This document shows positions 1 through 9,957 of a stretch of 64,000 bases of DNA, one piece after another. Under the pieces are notes generated by a model, which worked only from the letters and a program-made list of their open reading frames with translations, was not told the DNA's origin and did no database searches. The first letter of the stretch is position 1. Every line of letters begins with the position of its first letter. Where the stretch lies: the NCBI GenBank assembly GCA_029216955.1, contig JANAVB010042239.1, forward strand, positions 59,319-123,318. The letters run 5' to 3'. The translations under genes and the position numbers were made by a program. The stretch is from Iris pallida (Eukaryota; Streptophyta; Magnoliopsida; Asparagales; Iridaceae).

Positions 1-920
1 AATGTGGCTCAGATTCTTTTGTTGTTTCTAACATATCTGAATATTTGCCTTCTTTTGCTAACCCCCAGTGTCGATGACCGTCCCGCTCTTGAATGAAGTG
101 CTTCTGGACGCTGTCCTCTGTCAGATGGGAGTAGATTATAACGAGGAGGTGATAAATCCTGCCCAAGCTGCCATTATGTTGGGTCAGCCTCCCGAGAGAA
201 TGACCTAAATCCGGGAACAACAGCATGGGTTCCTCCAACGGATGATGGAGCGCAACGTTTTGAAATCTGTCATTTCTGATAATGTGACTTTCTTGAAGCC
301 TTATTTCCTGTTTAGGGACGGCCTTACTTCTACTGAAGCAAAGGTGTTAAAGATCAAGGTAGATTGGTTCTTTACAATAAGAGGGGGCACATGACTGTTA
401 AGCAACTTGAGCGTGGCCTTTGACGGCTTTCTGTTGCCTTGCTTCCAAGAGGAGGATGTCTTGGGAGCTAACCCCGTCTCAGGGGGAGCGATGGCAGGCA
501 CCATTAAGATCGACGCTACCTCCAATCAGAAGGATACTTTGGCCGTCGCGTGGGCTGGGCCTTCTTTCACCTAGCGGACTCTGCATCCTGGGAGCATTTA
601 CAGTGACGTCCCTAACAACACATTTGCTTTTGGCTCTCCGACTTTTGCAAATCGTATGCTGTTATTGAAGCAGTCGTACCCGAAAGGTGAATTTCGGGTA
701 GAGCGTTGGTGTTACTATGTTTCCAAGTGGGACTAGCTGACACTCTGGGTTCTGACGCAGTTTCGAACCGAACTCTGAGAGATTGGGCTGACCGCCGCAA
801 TCCGTGCTACCCAGGTAGGCGTCGACATCAACAGGCATATGTTCCTCGCGCTCCTGGAGATGTTTAACACCCAGACCGGGACTTTTTTCACTCTGGTGGG
901 GGAGCTGGGACTCGCACTTC

Positions 921-1413
921 ATGAAATGTACGAGGTGTCAAGGCTCCCTTGGGGATCAGAACCTTATGAGGAATACTTCTCGACCAACGAGGAGTTCCAA
1001 GTCCTGGGGAAAAAGTAGAGAAGATGATGGCCGTCTTCAAGAAAGTGGCGAGTCATCATTATTATATGCAGAAGAGGAAAAAGGGCGAGTTACAGCCTCA
1101 TGTGACTGCTTGGAGAGATTATGTCTTTAAGCAAGACAAGGAGGATCCCTCTCAGTTTACAACTCCGCCAGCGCTTTCCAGTACCGCGGTCCTCTCTGAA
1201 ATGAGCAGGCTAAGTAAGAAGAGTCCCCGAAAAAACGAGGACCGGCAGTCAGACGAACGCTCCTATAGCTGTTTCTTGCACATTACTCATCGGATGTCGT
1301 CTAAAGCAGTATTGGCTGCGTATCTGATGGTTTGGCTCCGGGATTATGTCTTTTCAGGCGGGTCCGGCTCTGTGGAGAGAGTGACTCGAAACCTAATCCT
1401 GCCAGCTGTGTAG
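921..1413 (+). pseudogene. Plant mobile domain, central block
   Basis: Two overlapping frames encode the characteristic plant-mobile-domain pattern. One has an aromatic-rich 'LHEMYEVSRLPWG' block near 915-960. The other, from 1024, is a 129-residue stretch ending with 'AAYLMVWLRDYVF' and a Gly/Ser-rich turn. A frameshift or stop near 1017 (TAG) separates the blocks. The stretch ends with a TAG at 1411, possibly at an old exon boundary. Assignment rests on remembered family pattern only. Confidence 0.5.
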
Positions 1414-1743
1414 TTGGTTTTTGGCCGTCGCCTGGCTCTACTCCCCGTAATGGTTTGTAACCTGCTGTGAGGTTTACGAGAATTTGCGAGAAATAATGTT
1501 CATGAACGAGGTAGGAATGACAACTTTTTCCGTGTTAAAATGCCGTTTCATTACTTGATAGGGTGGTTAATTTTGCACCATCCCAACGTGATGAGCCCGG
1601 GCTCGGAAAAAGACCATAGGGCCGGAGACGCATTCCTCCGCCGTTTCCACCAGAGGAGCTGGTTGCATACTGGTGTTCCTATTTGCAAAAAATTTTTATC
1701 CCACCTTCAGGGGTAGGAGACAACCAAAGTTGGTCCCGTCTTT

Positions 1744-2046
1744 TTGGGTTTTGAGGCCAACGAAGACTTAACGGGTTCGGGTGAAGATGCCACCACTCTG
1801 CCTCTATGGAGATTTTGCTGGTTGCAAAGCATTTGGCCGTCCCATCTGGTGTATCGAAATAGAAACCAGTGTTATCTGGAACCTTATTTATCGAGCCATT
1901 TTGTACGACAATTCGGCTATGCTCAGCTGATGTTGGAGAACCCCAGTATTAACCTGGGATATACTGGAAGTTTGCTGGACGGAGCACGAGCTTGGCATTA
2001 CTATAATGTCGGATGTACCGGAGCTCGCTTTACGCTGCCTGTTTAG
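1744..2046 (+). pseudogene. Plant mobile domain, C-terminal block
   Basis: This 100-codon open stretch contains 'YLEPYLSSHFVRQFGYAQ', which matches the hallmark 'PY..HR.ARQFG' signature of plant mobile domain proteins. Just upstream, 1541-1710 reads in another register with a 'PFHYLIGWL' block, also typical of the family, so the original frame was continuous from about 1530. The stop at 2044 breaks it. This is the strongest support that the antisense gene of E1 encodes a plant mobile domain. Confidence 0.6.
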
Positions 2047-2740
2047 AATTCGCGGCCGTCGATTCTTTTCTCGGTCGCCAAATTTTACTGTTTCATGAAC
2101 GCCGTGCCCCCCGGATATGATCGGGAGATCAGTTTCATTGTCGGCACCCAGTTAGAGGCGATTGGGAACCTGTTGGCTAAGGCTCGGTCGTACCGCCTGC
2201 CAGAGACGGGTTATCGAGGTACCCCTACCGTATCTACAGGGGGTCAGGCAAAGCCATAATCCGATCAGCCGAAGAGATGTGCTGTTACAGAGGCTGGCAC
2301 TTTGCACCGAAGAGACAGAAGAAGGCATTGTCACCGGCAGTATCAACAGACTCAGCTCCTGCGGAGCTAAGAATGTCCCACATAGTTTGGTTAGTTCTAC
2401 TATTTTTGTGACATATGCTTTCTTTTTGTAGGAGCCATTGAAAAGGAGACCCCGAACTCCAAAATCGGGTGCCAGCAGACCAAAGGAGGTGGCGGGCTCA
2501 TCTGAAGAGCGTATTCCTCCGATTATGATGTCTCCCGTGGAGGAGAATTCGGACGATGTCGTTCTAGCAGAGATTTTAGTATCTCCAGATTATGTTGGAA
2601 GGGAAGCTGAGGTTTAAGCAGCTCCCGGGAGGGTGCAAGCTGCCATGGGGGCCTCTGACATTGAGGACCCAGCAGATAAGGGGCTTCCGGATGAGGAAGT
2701 GGAGTAGAGTTCGTCGTCTTCAGATGACGTTCCTCCAGAG

Positions 2741-3541
2741 ATGAGTGAGCCTGTTACGGGGGCAACAGACATGATTGAAACAGAGGAGAGGGATGATTTC
2801 CCTCCTTGTGATGATGAGGGGAGGTTGGCTGTAGCGTTGCCGAGCCCTACCCCAGACTCAGCAGCGGAGGCTGAGGTGGCTACCGACCCGGAGGTAGCGA
2901 CAGATTCTATCCCTGCGGAGGGATTCGATGAGGAAGGTGAGACTTGTCTGCCGAGCTTGACTTCAGAGGAGCCTAGTCAGGAAACAAGTACTGATCTCGC
3001 TGCTTTGCCAGAAGGGGAGGGTCCCGTACAGCCTGCTGATAGTGTGTTGGAGACGGGGGAGGTAGCCCCTGACGTCGGTGGTCCCTCCGAGCTTGGGAAG
3101 GGTAAGGGTTTGTTCGAACCCCCTGTTGCTCCTTCTACTTGGGGTACGAAAATGGTGCCCCTCTCGGCTCCTTTCACTCTCTTGGCTCCTCGGGCCAGAG
3201 GCGAAGTTCAATCCCCCGTTGAGGGGGAGTCGGTTGATGCCGAGGTTTCAACCTCGCAGATTGAAGCCGGCGGGTCTTCTTCCGGTCCGTCGTCTAGAAC
3301 AGCTCCTTCAACTCCTGCTATGACACCGCAAGTGCTGGCGGATGCGGATGAGTATGTGAAGTTTATCATTGAGGCGGTGTATAAGTTGTTGCAGAAGGGC
3401 GTATCAATAGTGATGAATGCCAATGGGAGTATCACGATGGCAAAAACCATGGCGCTCCCTCAGATTGGTCTGATACATTCCCACCAGGGCCATGACCATA
3501 TGGCCAAGGTTTTGGAGGCATCGGTGGCCGACCTCGACTAG
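2741..3541 (+). pseudogene. Acidic Ser/Pro/Glu-rich segment of the antisense protein
   Basis: This is a 266-codon open frame without internal stops. It is rich in Glu, Asp, Pro, Ser and Thr, with 'EVATDPEVATDS'-type short repeats, and looks intrinsically disordered. Its last 70 residues become more ordered ('EYVKFIIEAVYKLLQKG'). An in-frame TAG at 2705 lies upstream, so the true exon probably started near 2432. It stays open while its neighbours are broken, but GAG- and GCN-rich codons are less prone to become stops, so this alone does not show constraint. I recognise no domain. Confidence 0.5.
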
Positions 3542-3609
3542 CTGCTTTCCGAGTTTCAGTGTATCCAGCAAAATGATCTCTCCGTCCTGATAGAAGCAGA
3601 AAAAAAAAG

Positions 3610-4059
3610 TTGATAGCTGAATCTGAGTCATCTTATCAGACCACCGTGGCTGTCTGGGAACACGAGGTGGCCGAAGCTGAGGCTGCGGTGGAGAGGCTAT
3701 CTCAGTCTATGAAGGAGAAGGTGGAGTTACGAGCTACGTTGGATGCTAGTATAGCGGAGGTTAATGCCAAGATTTGCCTCCTTGAAGACCAGTGGGCCCA
3801 ACTTTTATTAGATGCTGAACGAGTCTAGGCGAAAAATGTAGCATCTAAGGAGGAGGAAGCAGCTTTCACCTGCCAGGCTCTTTCCCTGGCCCAGCAGCGA
3901 CAACAGTTGGACGAGAAGTATAAGGATGACACTTCCACTGAGGCCATAGAAATGATGCGTCAAGAAGCCAAACGCCGAGTCCTGGCGACCGCAGAGACTC
4001 GGACGGAAGACTTGAAGCGTCGGATCGAAGAGCTGTCAACCAATCCCGGTGATGCTTAG
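3610..4059 (+). pseudogene. Coiled-coil C-terminus of the antisense protein
   Basis: The segment is rich in Glu, Ala, Lys and Leu heptads ('AEAEAAVERLSQSMKEKVELRATLDASIAEV'-like periodicity, continuing after a TAG at 3826 to the TAG at 4057). It predicts a long coiled coil such as those at the C-terminus of transposon-borne plant-mobile-domain proteins. An in-frame shift near 3600, in a run of nine A residues, separates it from the acidic segment. It ends about 80 nt before a polyadenylation signal. Confidence 0.5.
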
Positions 4060-4136
4060 GGATTCTAGCCTCTCCCTTTTTTTCGTTATTTTATAAAATT
4101 TGCAACTCCTGCTGGGGATGTAATCCTTTACTTTTA

Positions 4137-4149
4137 AATAAAGAATAAA
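4137..4149 (+). terminator. Polyadenylation signals of the antisense gene
   Basis: Two overlapping AATAAA hexamers (4137-4142 and 4144-4149) lie 80-90 nt after the antisense stop codon, in AT-rich DNA. This is the expected place for the 3' end of the plus-strand transcript, before it would run into pol of E1. Confidence 0.5.
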
Positions 4150-4264
4150 GAGTTTTGTGGTGTGTTCATTCTTGCTGTCATAAACTTGATGATTTGTGTG
4201 GACCTATTATCTTTTGCGCACCTTGGTCGTTAGGTACAGATAATAAGTTTGGGAGAAGCGACAT

Positions 4265-4560
4265 ACTTGCTCAGAGGTAATGTGAACGTGGCAAATATGG
4301 GATTTAAATGATGGAATCTTCCTACTCAGAGGTGTTATGGACGTGGTAGGAATGACTCTGGAGGGATACGCGAAATTACTCAGAGGTAATATGGACATGG
4401 AAGTTCTGCGATCAATGTACGACAACGCAGGGGTTGTCTGTACGGAATGTTTACTCAGAGGTGATGTGGACGTGGTAAACATGATAAGCAGCATAATCCT
4501 ACATGGTGTCAGATTATATTTTGTAGGGCGTAGAAGAGCAACTAAGAGGTAATATGGACG
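4265..4560. repeat. Interspersed 'CTCAGAGGT' repeats at the pol/antisense convergence of E1
   Basis: A degenerate unit of about 25 bp, consensus CTCAGAGGTaATatGGACgTGG, occurs about five times (near 4268, 4325, 4379, 4453 and 4541), separated by 35-75 bp of unrelated sequence. It fills the gap between the antisense gene's poly(A) signal and the pol stop codon. The same motif occurs at the equivalent place in E2 (10816-10975), which shows it belongs to the element family and not to the host. Confidence 0.7.
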
Positions 4561-4710
4561 TGATTGTTCTTCTACTGAGGATAGAACGCCACGGAACAGC
4601 TGGGTTCCGGAAGCGTAAGATTTTGTGGAAGGGAGGTGTACGTGAGCCCTGGTGATTGGGTCCACAGACTTCCTTGCTAGGTAGAGGTAGAAGTACATAT
4701 CTGAAAGATG

Positions 4711-5960
4711 TCAAGAGTAGTACTTCCTTAGGAACTTGCCGTTGATGGGCATCATGAACAAGTCCCTATTGGGTTTGGCGAGGCGGTAAGCACCGTTTGA
4801 GTATATCGTCTCTATGATGAAAGGTCCCTCCCACTTGGGCTCGAACTTTTCTGGTATTTTGAGAGTCAACACCATCGGCCTCCTGACTGCCAGGACCAGG
4901 TCGCCTACTTGGAAAGTCCTCTGCTTGACCTTTTTGTTGAATGCCTGTGATATACGGGCTTGATAGAGTTTGATGCGCTGTTGAGCTAGGAGATATTTTT
5001 TGTCAAGTGCCTCCAATTCTCACAGACGATGACATTGATTCTCATCTTCTGTGAGTCAATTTGTGATGGCTACACGGAGTGAGGGTATCTGGATCTCGAG
5101 AGGCAGCATGGCTTCGCTCCCATAGACCAAAAAGAATGGTGTGTTGCCCGTCGTGGTTCGTACCGTTGTGCGGTAGGCCCAAAGGCATTCGCCGAGCTTT
5201 TCGTCCTTGTCACGTTTGTTGGATGACACACCCTTTTGAGTAGCTTGACGATAGTATTGTTAAATGCCTTGGCCAATTCGTTTGCTGTCGGATTGTAGGC
5301 GGTCGATGCTACGTTCTGAATGCGATTCTTGTCCCAGAATCTGCTGAAAACATGACTGATGAATTATAGACCATTATAGTGGATAATCCTTCGAGTTACC
5401 CCAAAACGGTAGATGACATGGTGCTTGATGAAGCTGATCACTCTAGAGCTCTTCACTTCCGTCAGCGGAACTGCTTCTGCCATTTGGAGAAGTAGTCGGT
5501 GATGGCCAGGATGATGCGGTGTTCCCTTGATGAAGGAGGGACGATAGGTCCTACAATATCCATGCCCCAAGCTTCGAAGTGCCAAGAGACGACCGTAGGA
5601 TGTAGTGGTTCCGACGGTGTATGGATGAAGTCGGCATGAAGCTGACAAGCATGGAACTGCTTAGCATAGTCGACAGCGTCGGCTGCCATGGTTGGCCAGT
5701 AGTAACCCATACGTCGTAGTCGATCCTGCAACTTAAGCCCAGGTTGGTGAGCCCCGCAAGTTCCATCATAAGATTCTCGAAGGGCTTCGGCTGCTTCTTC
5801 GTTGGACAGGAATCGAAGGAGAAGTCCATCAAAGGAGCGTTGGTACAGCATTTTAGTAGTTGTATTGTAATAGAATCGAAGGAAACGCCTCTGGACTGAG
5901 ACGGCCTCTTTTGGGTCCTCTGGAAGAATTCCGTAGACAGCAAAGTCGATGAACAGGAAC
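4711..5960 (-). pseudogene. E1 integrase (broken)
   Basis: Reading leftwards from about 5960: the zinc-binding region (CGAHQPG ... HACQLHAD, the first Cys of the CxxC pair replaced), the catalytic core starting with 'GMDIVGP' near 5570, and the C-terminal 'KWEGPFIIE' module ending at the stop by 4711-4713. Frameshifts occur near 5470 (after 'DYFSKW') and near 5070-5280. A stop follows the second catalytic site, where the expected Asp of the DNG motif reads Tyr (about 5380). The enzyme would join element cDNA to the host genome; here it is dead. Confidence 0.8.
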
Positions 5961-5968
5961 CTCCAGTC

Positions 5969-6480
5969 TCAGACATTAACACCAGCACTTGTTGACATGG
6001 CATGGGCCATTTGTGAGCAAAGGTTGTTTTTAGGAAAGACCAAGTCTCGACCAACTACCATGACGTAGTGTTGAGTCCCGAAGGGTGCTGCCAATGAGGC
6101 TGCGAGGCCAGCCATAGCGTCAGCCTCCAGGTTTTGTAACCGGGGTACGTGTTCTATGAAGAACTTGGTGAAGGTTGAAATAATATTCAATGCAACTTCA
6201 TGGTGAGGAACCAGATCTTCATGGCGAACTTCGTATTGCCCTCTGACCTGGTTCACGACGAGTTTTGAGTCGCCGTAGGCTTCCATATGATCCACCCACA
6301 GCTGTTGCGCCAGCTGGAATCCCATGATAAGAGTGTTGTACTCGGCAACATTGTTGGAGCTCGGCTTCGAAAGGGAGTAAGCACGCTGATCGGGGGAGAC
6401 TAAGACTACCCCCCCTACGACGATGATTTGGCCTTTGGGGCCTGTTCTTGAAGCGCCATAGAAAAACATCCGCCAGACGG
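5969..6480 (-). pseudogene. E1 second RNase H (archaeal-type, aRH)
   Basis: The domain runs from 'MFFYGASRTGPKG' (about 6475) through 'NNVAEYN', 'AYGDS' and 'LEADAMAGLAA' (about 6110). These are the D/E/D/D catalytic blocks of the extra RNase H that Tat elements acquired beside their degenerate original one. The first catalytic Asp is Tyr here, while E2 keeps Asp at the same place, so this copy should be inactive. The frame is open and joined to the upstream RNase H region. Confidence 0.75.
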
Positions 6481-6984
6481 AGTTTTCTTCGGTGACATTT
6501 GATTCTTGGACCTCATCCGGGATGTCTTCATAGAGTCTGGAGGACTCTGGAATGGGGTGCACGGCTAAAAAGTCGGCCAGAGCTTGACCCTTGACGCCTT
6601 TTTGTGGAACGAACACCATGTTGTATGGCGTCAACAGGATCGCCCATGTAGCTAGCCGGGAGTTCAATGATCCTGGCTTCGTCATGAGAATCCTGAGTAG
6701 ATTGACTCGGGAGATGACATAAATTGTCTGGCCCGAGACATAATGGCGAGTCTTCCGAATGGCGAACACCAACGCCAGACAATCCTTTTCAACGGGGTTG
6801 TACCGGTGTTCGGCCCCGATCAGTGTCCTACTGAGGTAGTAGATGGCTTGCTCATAGCCCGCATCGCTATTCTGAGCCAGCAGAGCGCCGAGGGAATGAT
6901 CTATGGCACAGACGTAGAGGAGAAATGGTTTACCGGAGACGGGCGCCACCAGGACTGACGGGCTCGTCAAGTAAGCTTTGATGT
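6481..6984 (-). pseudogene. E1 vestigial RT-linked RNase H
   Basis: This is the part of the open frame that starts near 6970, with 'SLGALLAQ', 'AIYYLSRTLIGAE' and 'YNPVEKDCLALVFAI'. These are the conserved blocks of the Ty3/Gypsy RNase H, but no Asp is seen at the first catalytic site (LYVCAIDHS). Loss of catalysis in the first RNase H is known for Tat elements, whose aRH took over. At the RT side there are two stops and a frameshift (about 7005-7025). Confidence 0.7.
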
Positions 6985-8078
6985 CATCGAAAGCTTTCTG
7001 TAATTCCTCTGTCTAGACTTAAGAGACTCCCTTCTTCATGAGCTGAGTGAAGGGCTGGTATTTTTTGAAAAGTTGCTATAAACCTTCGGATGTATGCCAG
7101 ACGCCCCTGCAGGCCTAGAAGTTCTCGGAGGTTCTTCGTAGGATCCATGTCAAGGACGGCCTTGGTCTTCTCGGGATCGACATGAATGCCTTTCGCAGTG
7201 ATAATGAAGCCCAGGAACTTTCCGCTAGAAACCCCAAGGAAGGATTTAGCGGGGTTCATCTTGAGTTGATGTGCTCGCATGAGATCGAAGACTGTCTTCA
7301 GATCTTGTAGGTGATCACCTTTGAGACGGCTCTTTACTGCGATGTCATCAACATAGCATTCAACTGTATTACGAAGGTGTTGACGGAAGATGGTACTCAT
7401 AGCTCGTTGGTATGTAGCACCAGCGTTCTTCAAGCCGAAGGGCATCACTGTGTAGCAGAAAACCCCCTTTGGAGTCCTGAATGACGTATGTTTTGCGTCA
7501 TCGGGAAACATTTTTGATCTGGTTGTAGCCCTAGTATCCATCCATGAAAGACATGCGTTCGAAGCCACATGTATTGTCGATCATCACGTCGGTGATTGGA
7601 AGCGGGAATTCGTCCTTCGGGCAAGCAGTGTTGAGATCCCTGAAGTCGATACAAACTCGTATCTTCCCGTTCTTCTTAGTGACAGGGACGACGTTGGCCA
7701 TCCAATTCGGGTGTTGTTCTTCACGGATAAACCTGCTGGTCAGGAGTGTGTCTACTTCTTGATCGATAGCGTTCATGATGTCAGGACGAAAGCATTGTTG
7801 TTGCTGTTTTATAGGCTTGGCATCTGGTAAGATGTTAAGCCTATGCATCGCGATCTCGGGATCAAGTCCCGACATATCTTCGTAGCTCCAGGCGAAGACG
7901 TCGATATATTCTTTAGCCAGTTGGAATAAAGATTCCCGATCTGGTCCCTTTAGACTCTTGCTGATAAAGATGGGTTTGGAAGAAGATCCATCCCCAAGGT
8001 CGATCTGCTCGACTTCATCTTCGGTAGGGGGTTCGCGTAATTCAAAACGAGACTCCCACTGTGCTCCTAGGCGTTGAG
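6985..8078 (-). pseudogene. E1 reverse transcriptase (broken)
   Basis: The RT fingers and palm are clear: 'KKNGKIRVCIDFRDLN' (about 7680), 'PLPITDVMID', 'TVMPFGLKNAGATYQRAM' (about 7430) and the catalytic YVDD box (+ strand about 7338-7360). A TAG and a one-base insertion occur at 7528-7515 just after 'FMDGY', and another frameshift near 7065. E2 is inserted at 8078/8079 in the conserved stretch preceding RT. The frame runs exactly through the insertion site into 21598, so this part of pol was in frame when E2 arrived. Confidence 0.85.
8074..8078. repeat. Target-site duplication of E2, left copy (TTGAG)
   Basis: TTGAG immediately precedes the TG of the left LTR. The same five bases follow the CA of the right LTR at 21593-21597. 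This is the normal 5-bp duplication made by Ty3/Gypsy integrase. Confidence 0.95.
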
Positions 8079-8469
8079 TGTTTGCCATGAAATATAAAAG
8101 AACATAACAATTATCGGAGGATCGGACTTTTACTTCACGTTACAAACTCGCTTGTACAGAAAAAGCCTAGGGACGAAAACCTAGGTACAGCAATCTAAGT
8201 ACAATTGCTTATTTTAGATTCTGGGGGGTGACGATAGAGGCTCGGAAAGGCGACGGTAGCCCTGCCTTACTCCTTGGACGATCGGTATGCGGCCTTGGCT
8301 CCTTATGAAAAGATGGTTGGCGTTGATGAAGAAATGCTCTTCTTGCTCTCCTCCTGTTGCTCTTCTGGCTTCTCTCTCTCTGTGTATTTTCTCTCTGACT
8401 ATTAGGGAGTCTCTCTGTATATGCGTATTTTTCTCTGATGTTCCCTCTTTACAAGGGAATGGCACCTTG

Positions 8470-8478
8470 CTATTTATA
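8470..8478 (-). promoter_or_regulatory. TATA box in E2 3' LTR
   Basis: TATAAATAG on the minus strand, in an otherwise mixed-base context, with the same box in the other LTR at 20510-20518. It places the R region just to its left and leaves about 360 bp for R plus U5. Confidence 0.7.
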
Positions 8479-8814
8479 ATAGTGGGATGTGATCATTAGG
8501 GTTGCCAATGATTAGCTCTTGGAGATGGCGGCGGCCCGTAGATTAGTCAATCCAGGTCGTTCAGTTTTGATTGTGATGAATTCGAGCCATCAAGTGTAGA
8601 TTACACCAAATCCCATTAGCAGTTAATGCTGATTGGAATAAATCTTCCTCATAATGATCTTCTGATGTTTGTGAATAAATTAAATTTATTCTCCTGCCAC
8701 GTGTCCCAGATTATTGGGATTTGACCCAATCTTTGATGGTAGTAAATCTGAAAAATTAATCGGCTTAGGACACGTGTCCTAGGAGCCACTGGAGAATCTG
8801 AACCATATGACGAG

Positions 8815-9530
8815 TGAGCCGCATATGACTTTGGGCCGCATAGGGTTAAGGCCACGTGTCAGGGCTGTCTGGGTAGTGGCCCGCCCTTGAGCCTTTGAAC
8901 CATAGGGAGGTAATCATTGTGAGCCGCATAGGGATACATCCACCTGAGCCGCATGGAGATGATCCTCTTGAACCTCATGAGAAGTTTTTACTTGAGCCGC
9001 ATGAGGCTTCCTCGGCCTGAGCTGCATAGGACGGATTCACTTTGAACCGCATGAGAAGTCTTTGCTCGAGCCGCATGAGGCTTTCTCGGCCTGAGACGCA
9101 TAGGACAGATTCACTCTGAACCGCATGAGAAGTGCTTTGCTCGAGCCGCATGAGGCTTTCTCGGCCTGAGCCGCATAGGACGGATTCACTCTGAATCGCA
9201 TGAGAAGTGAGCCGCATACGAATGCCCACGTGGCAAGGCCACGTAGCATTTTTATGGCTCTCGGGGGATTTGTGTCAGAGATCTCTTTTCTCTTCCCTAG
9301 AGATTCGTCATTATGATAGAGTCATAATTACTTCTTTCTGTGTCAGGGCTGTCACTTTTTCAGAGTTGTCAGCCGTCAAACAATTAATACGAGAGGGCAA
9401 AGGAGAGGGCTGTCCTGCCACGTGTCTTTCTGAGCTGTATGGGATGTCTTGGATCGCATAGCCCCTTATGCCGCATGACTCTCCGAGCCGCATGGACTTT
9501 TTGAGCCGCATGGGGTTTCCTGGCCGCATA
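8815..9530. repeat. GCCGCATG-type motif array in the E2 LTR
   Basis: About twenty copies of a 10-13-bp motif, consensus gaGCCGCATgaG, are spread through U3 (for example near 8816, 8920, 8947, 8994, 9068, 9144, 9167, 9210, 9485 and 9503). Within it, 8994-9205 is a tandem repeat of about 75 bp in roughly three copies; each unit carries three motif variants (gagCCGCATgagg, gagCCGCATagg, gaaCCGCATgaga). The right LTR repeats the whole arrangement. The motif also occurs outside the LTR in E2. Confidence 0.85.
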
Positions 9531-9552
9531 GATCATTTTTCATGCTTCTACA

Positions 9553-9566
9553 AGACCCCCTTCAAA
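9553..9566 (-). promoter_or_regulatory. E2 polypurine tract
   Basis: On the minus strand a purine-rich stretch with GAAGGGGG lies immediately upstream of the 3' LTR. This is the expected primer site for plus-strand DNA synthesis. Confidence 0.7.
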
Positions 9567-9957
9567 GTTTTCAATTTACAAAATTGAAATACTTTGAATA
9601 AGAAGCATGGCTGGATATTCTTCCGGCCGTATATAAAGTCCTGACCGCATGGATATCTTGGCCGCAGGGGACTTTCGAGCCGCATAGTTGCTTTCAGCCG
9701 CACGATCATTTGAACCGCATATGCTTTATGCCACGTCATTATGCCATACGTGTAGATCTTTTTGGGACAGGATCCCAAGAGCTCAGTCTTTAAATGGCTG
9801 GTTTGGCTCGATAGCCGAAGAGTCGATCGCGTTTGTACGAGGTGTCGGTCCATAGTTCTCTGTCTATAAATAGAAGGGCATTTGGACGGTCTTCTCTCTT
9901 AGACTCTTTTTGACTCAGATTCTTGTCGTGTTTTCTTCCTCTGATCATCAGACAACA
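9567..9957 (+). promoter_or_regulatory. Promoter and 5' leader of the E2 antisense gene
   Basis: TATAAATA at 9865-9872 on the plus strand lies 86 nt upstream of the ATG at 9958, so transcription would begin near 9895-9905, in a pyrimidine-rich stretch. Further left, 9640-9725 holds five more GCCGCATG-type motifs, as in the LTR. There is no minus-strand coding signal here; this is the 3' untranslated part of the sense element. Confidence 0.6.

Larger units (their letters stand above)
69..4059 (+). pseudogene. Antisense plant-mobile-domain gene of E1 (decayed, multi-exon)
   Basis: This gene runs opposite to E1's pol and converges on it. An AG acceptor after a T-rich tract at 67-68 precedes an open stretch from 69 to a stop at 206. 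The frame then continues with scattered stops to about 735. Later blocks (921-1410, 1510-2046, 2060-2330, 2432-4059) resemble pieces of one protein: a plant mobile domain, then an acidic Ser/Pro-rich region, then a coiled coil ending at the TAG at 4057. A second acceptor-like site lies at 2430-2431 (TTTTTGTAG). The plant mobile domain is known from MAIL/MAIN-type host proteins and from genes carried by transposons. I infer that the gene was captured by the Tat lineage. The 5' exons and promoter lie left of the window. Several stops and a frameshift make it a pseudogene. Confidence 0.65.
1..8078 (-). mobile_element. E1: Tat-lineage Ty3/Gypsy element, 3' portion
   Basis: On the minus strand, reading from 8078 leftwards, the order is RT, vestigial RNase H, a second (archaeal-type) RNase H and integrase. 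These are followed by a plus-strand (antisense) plant-mobile-domain gene. Two RNases H plus an antisense extra ORF between pol and the 3' LTR is the known arrangement of Tat/Retand-type elements. The 3' LTR is not inside the window. The element is cut at 8078 by insertion of E2 and continues at 21598. All coding parts are broken, so this is a dead copy. Confidence 0.85.
8079..9552 (-). repeat. E2 3' LTR (left copy)
   Basis: 1474 bp. On the plus strand it starts TGTTTGCCATG and ends CATGCTTCTACA; in element orientation it starts TGTAGAAGCATG. It aligns end to end with 20117-21592. U3 is the right part, rich in GCCGCATG-type motifs, and the TATA box is at 8470-8478. Several open frames in it arise only from the internal repeats. 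Confidence 0.97.

Noticed and set aside
4207..4698. 163-codon minus-strand frame next to E1 integrase
   Set aside because: It reads through the CTCAGAGGT repeats; no similarity to integrase C-terminal extensions and it lies after the pol stop.
8975..9249. Open frames of 70-84 codons in both E2 LTRs with repeated Cys/Ser/Gly peptides
   Set aside because: They only translate the GCCGCATG-containing tandem repeat on the minus strand; frame differs between copies and no start context or homologue is seen.
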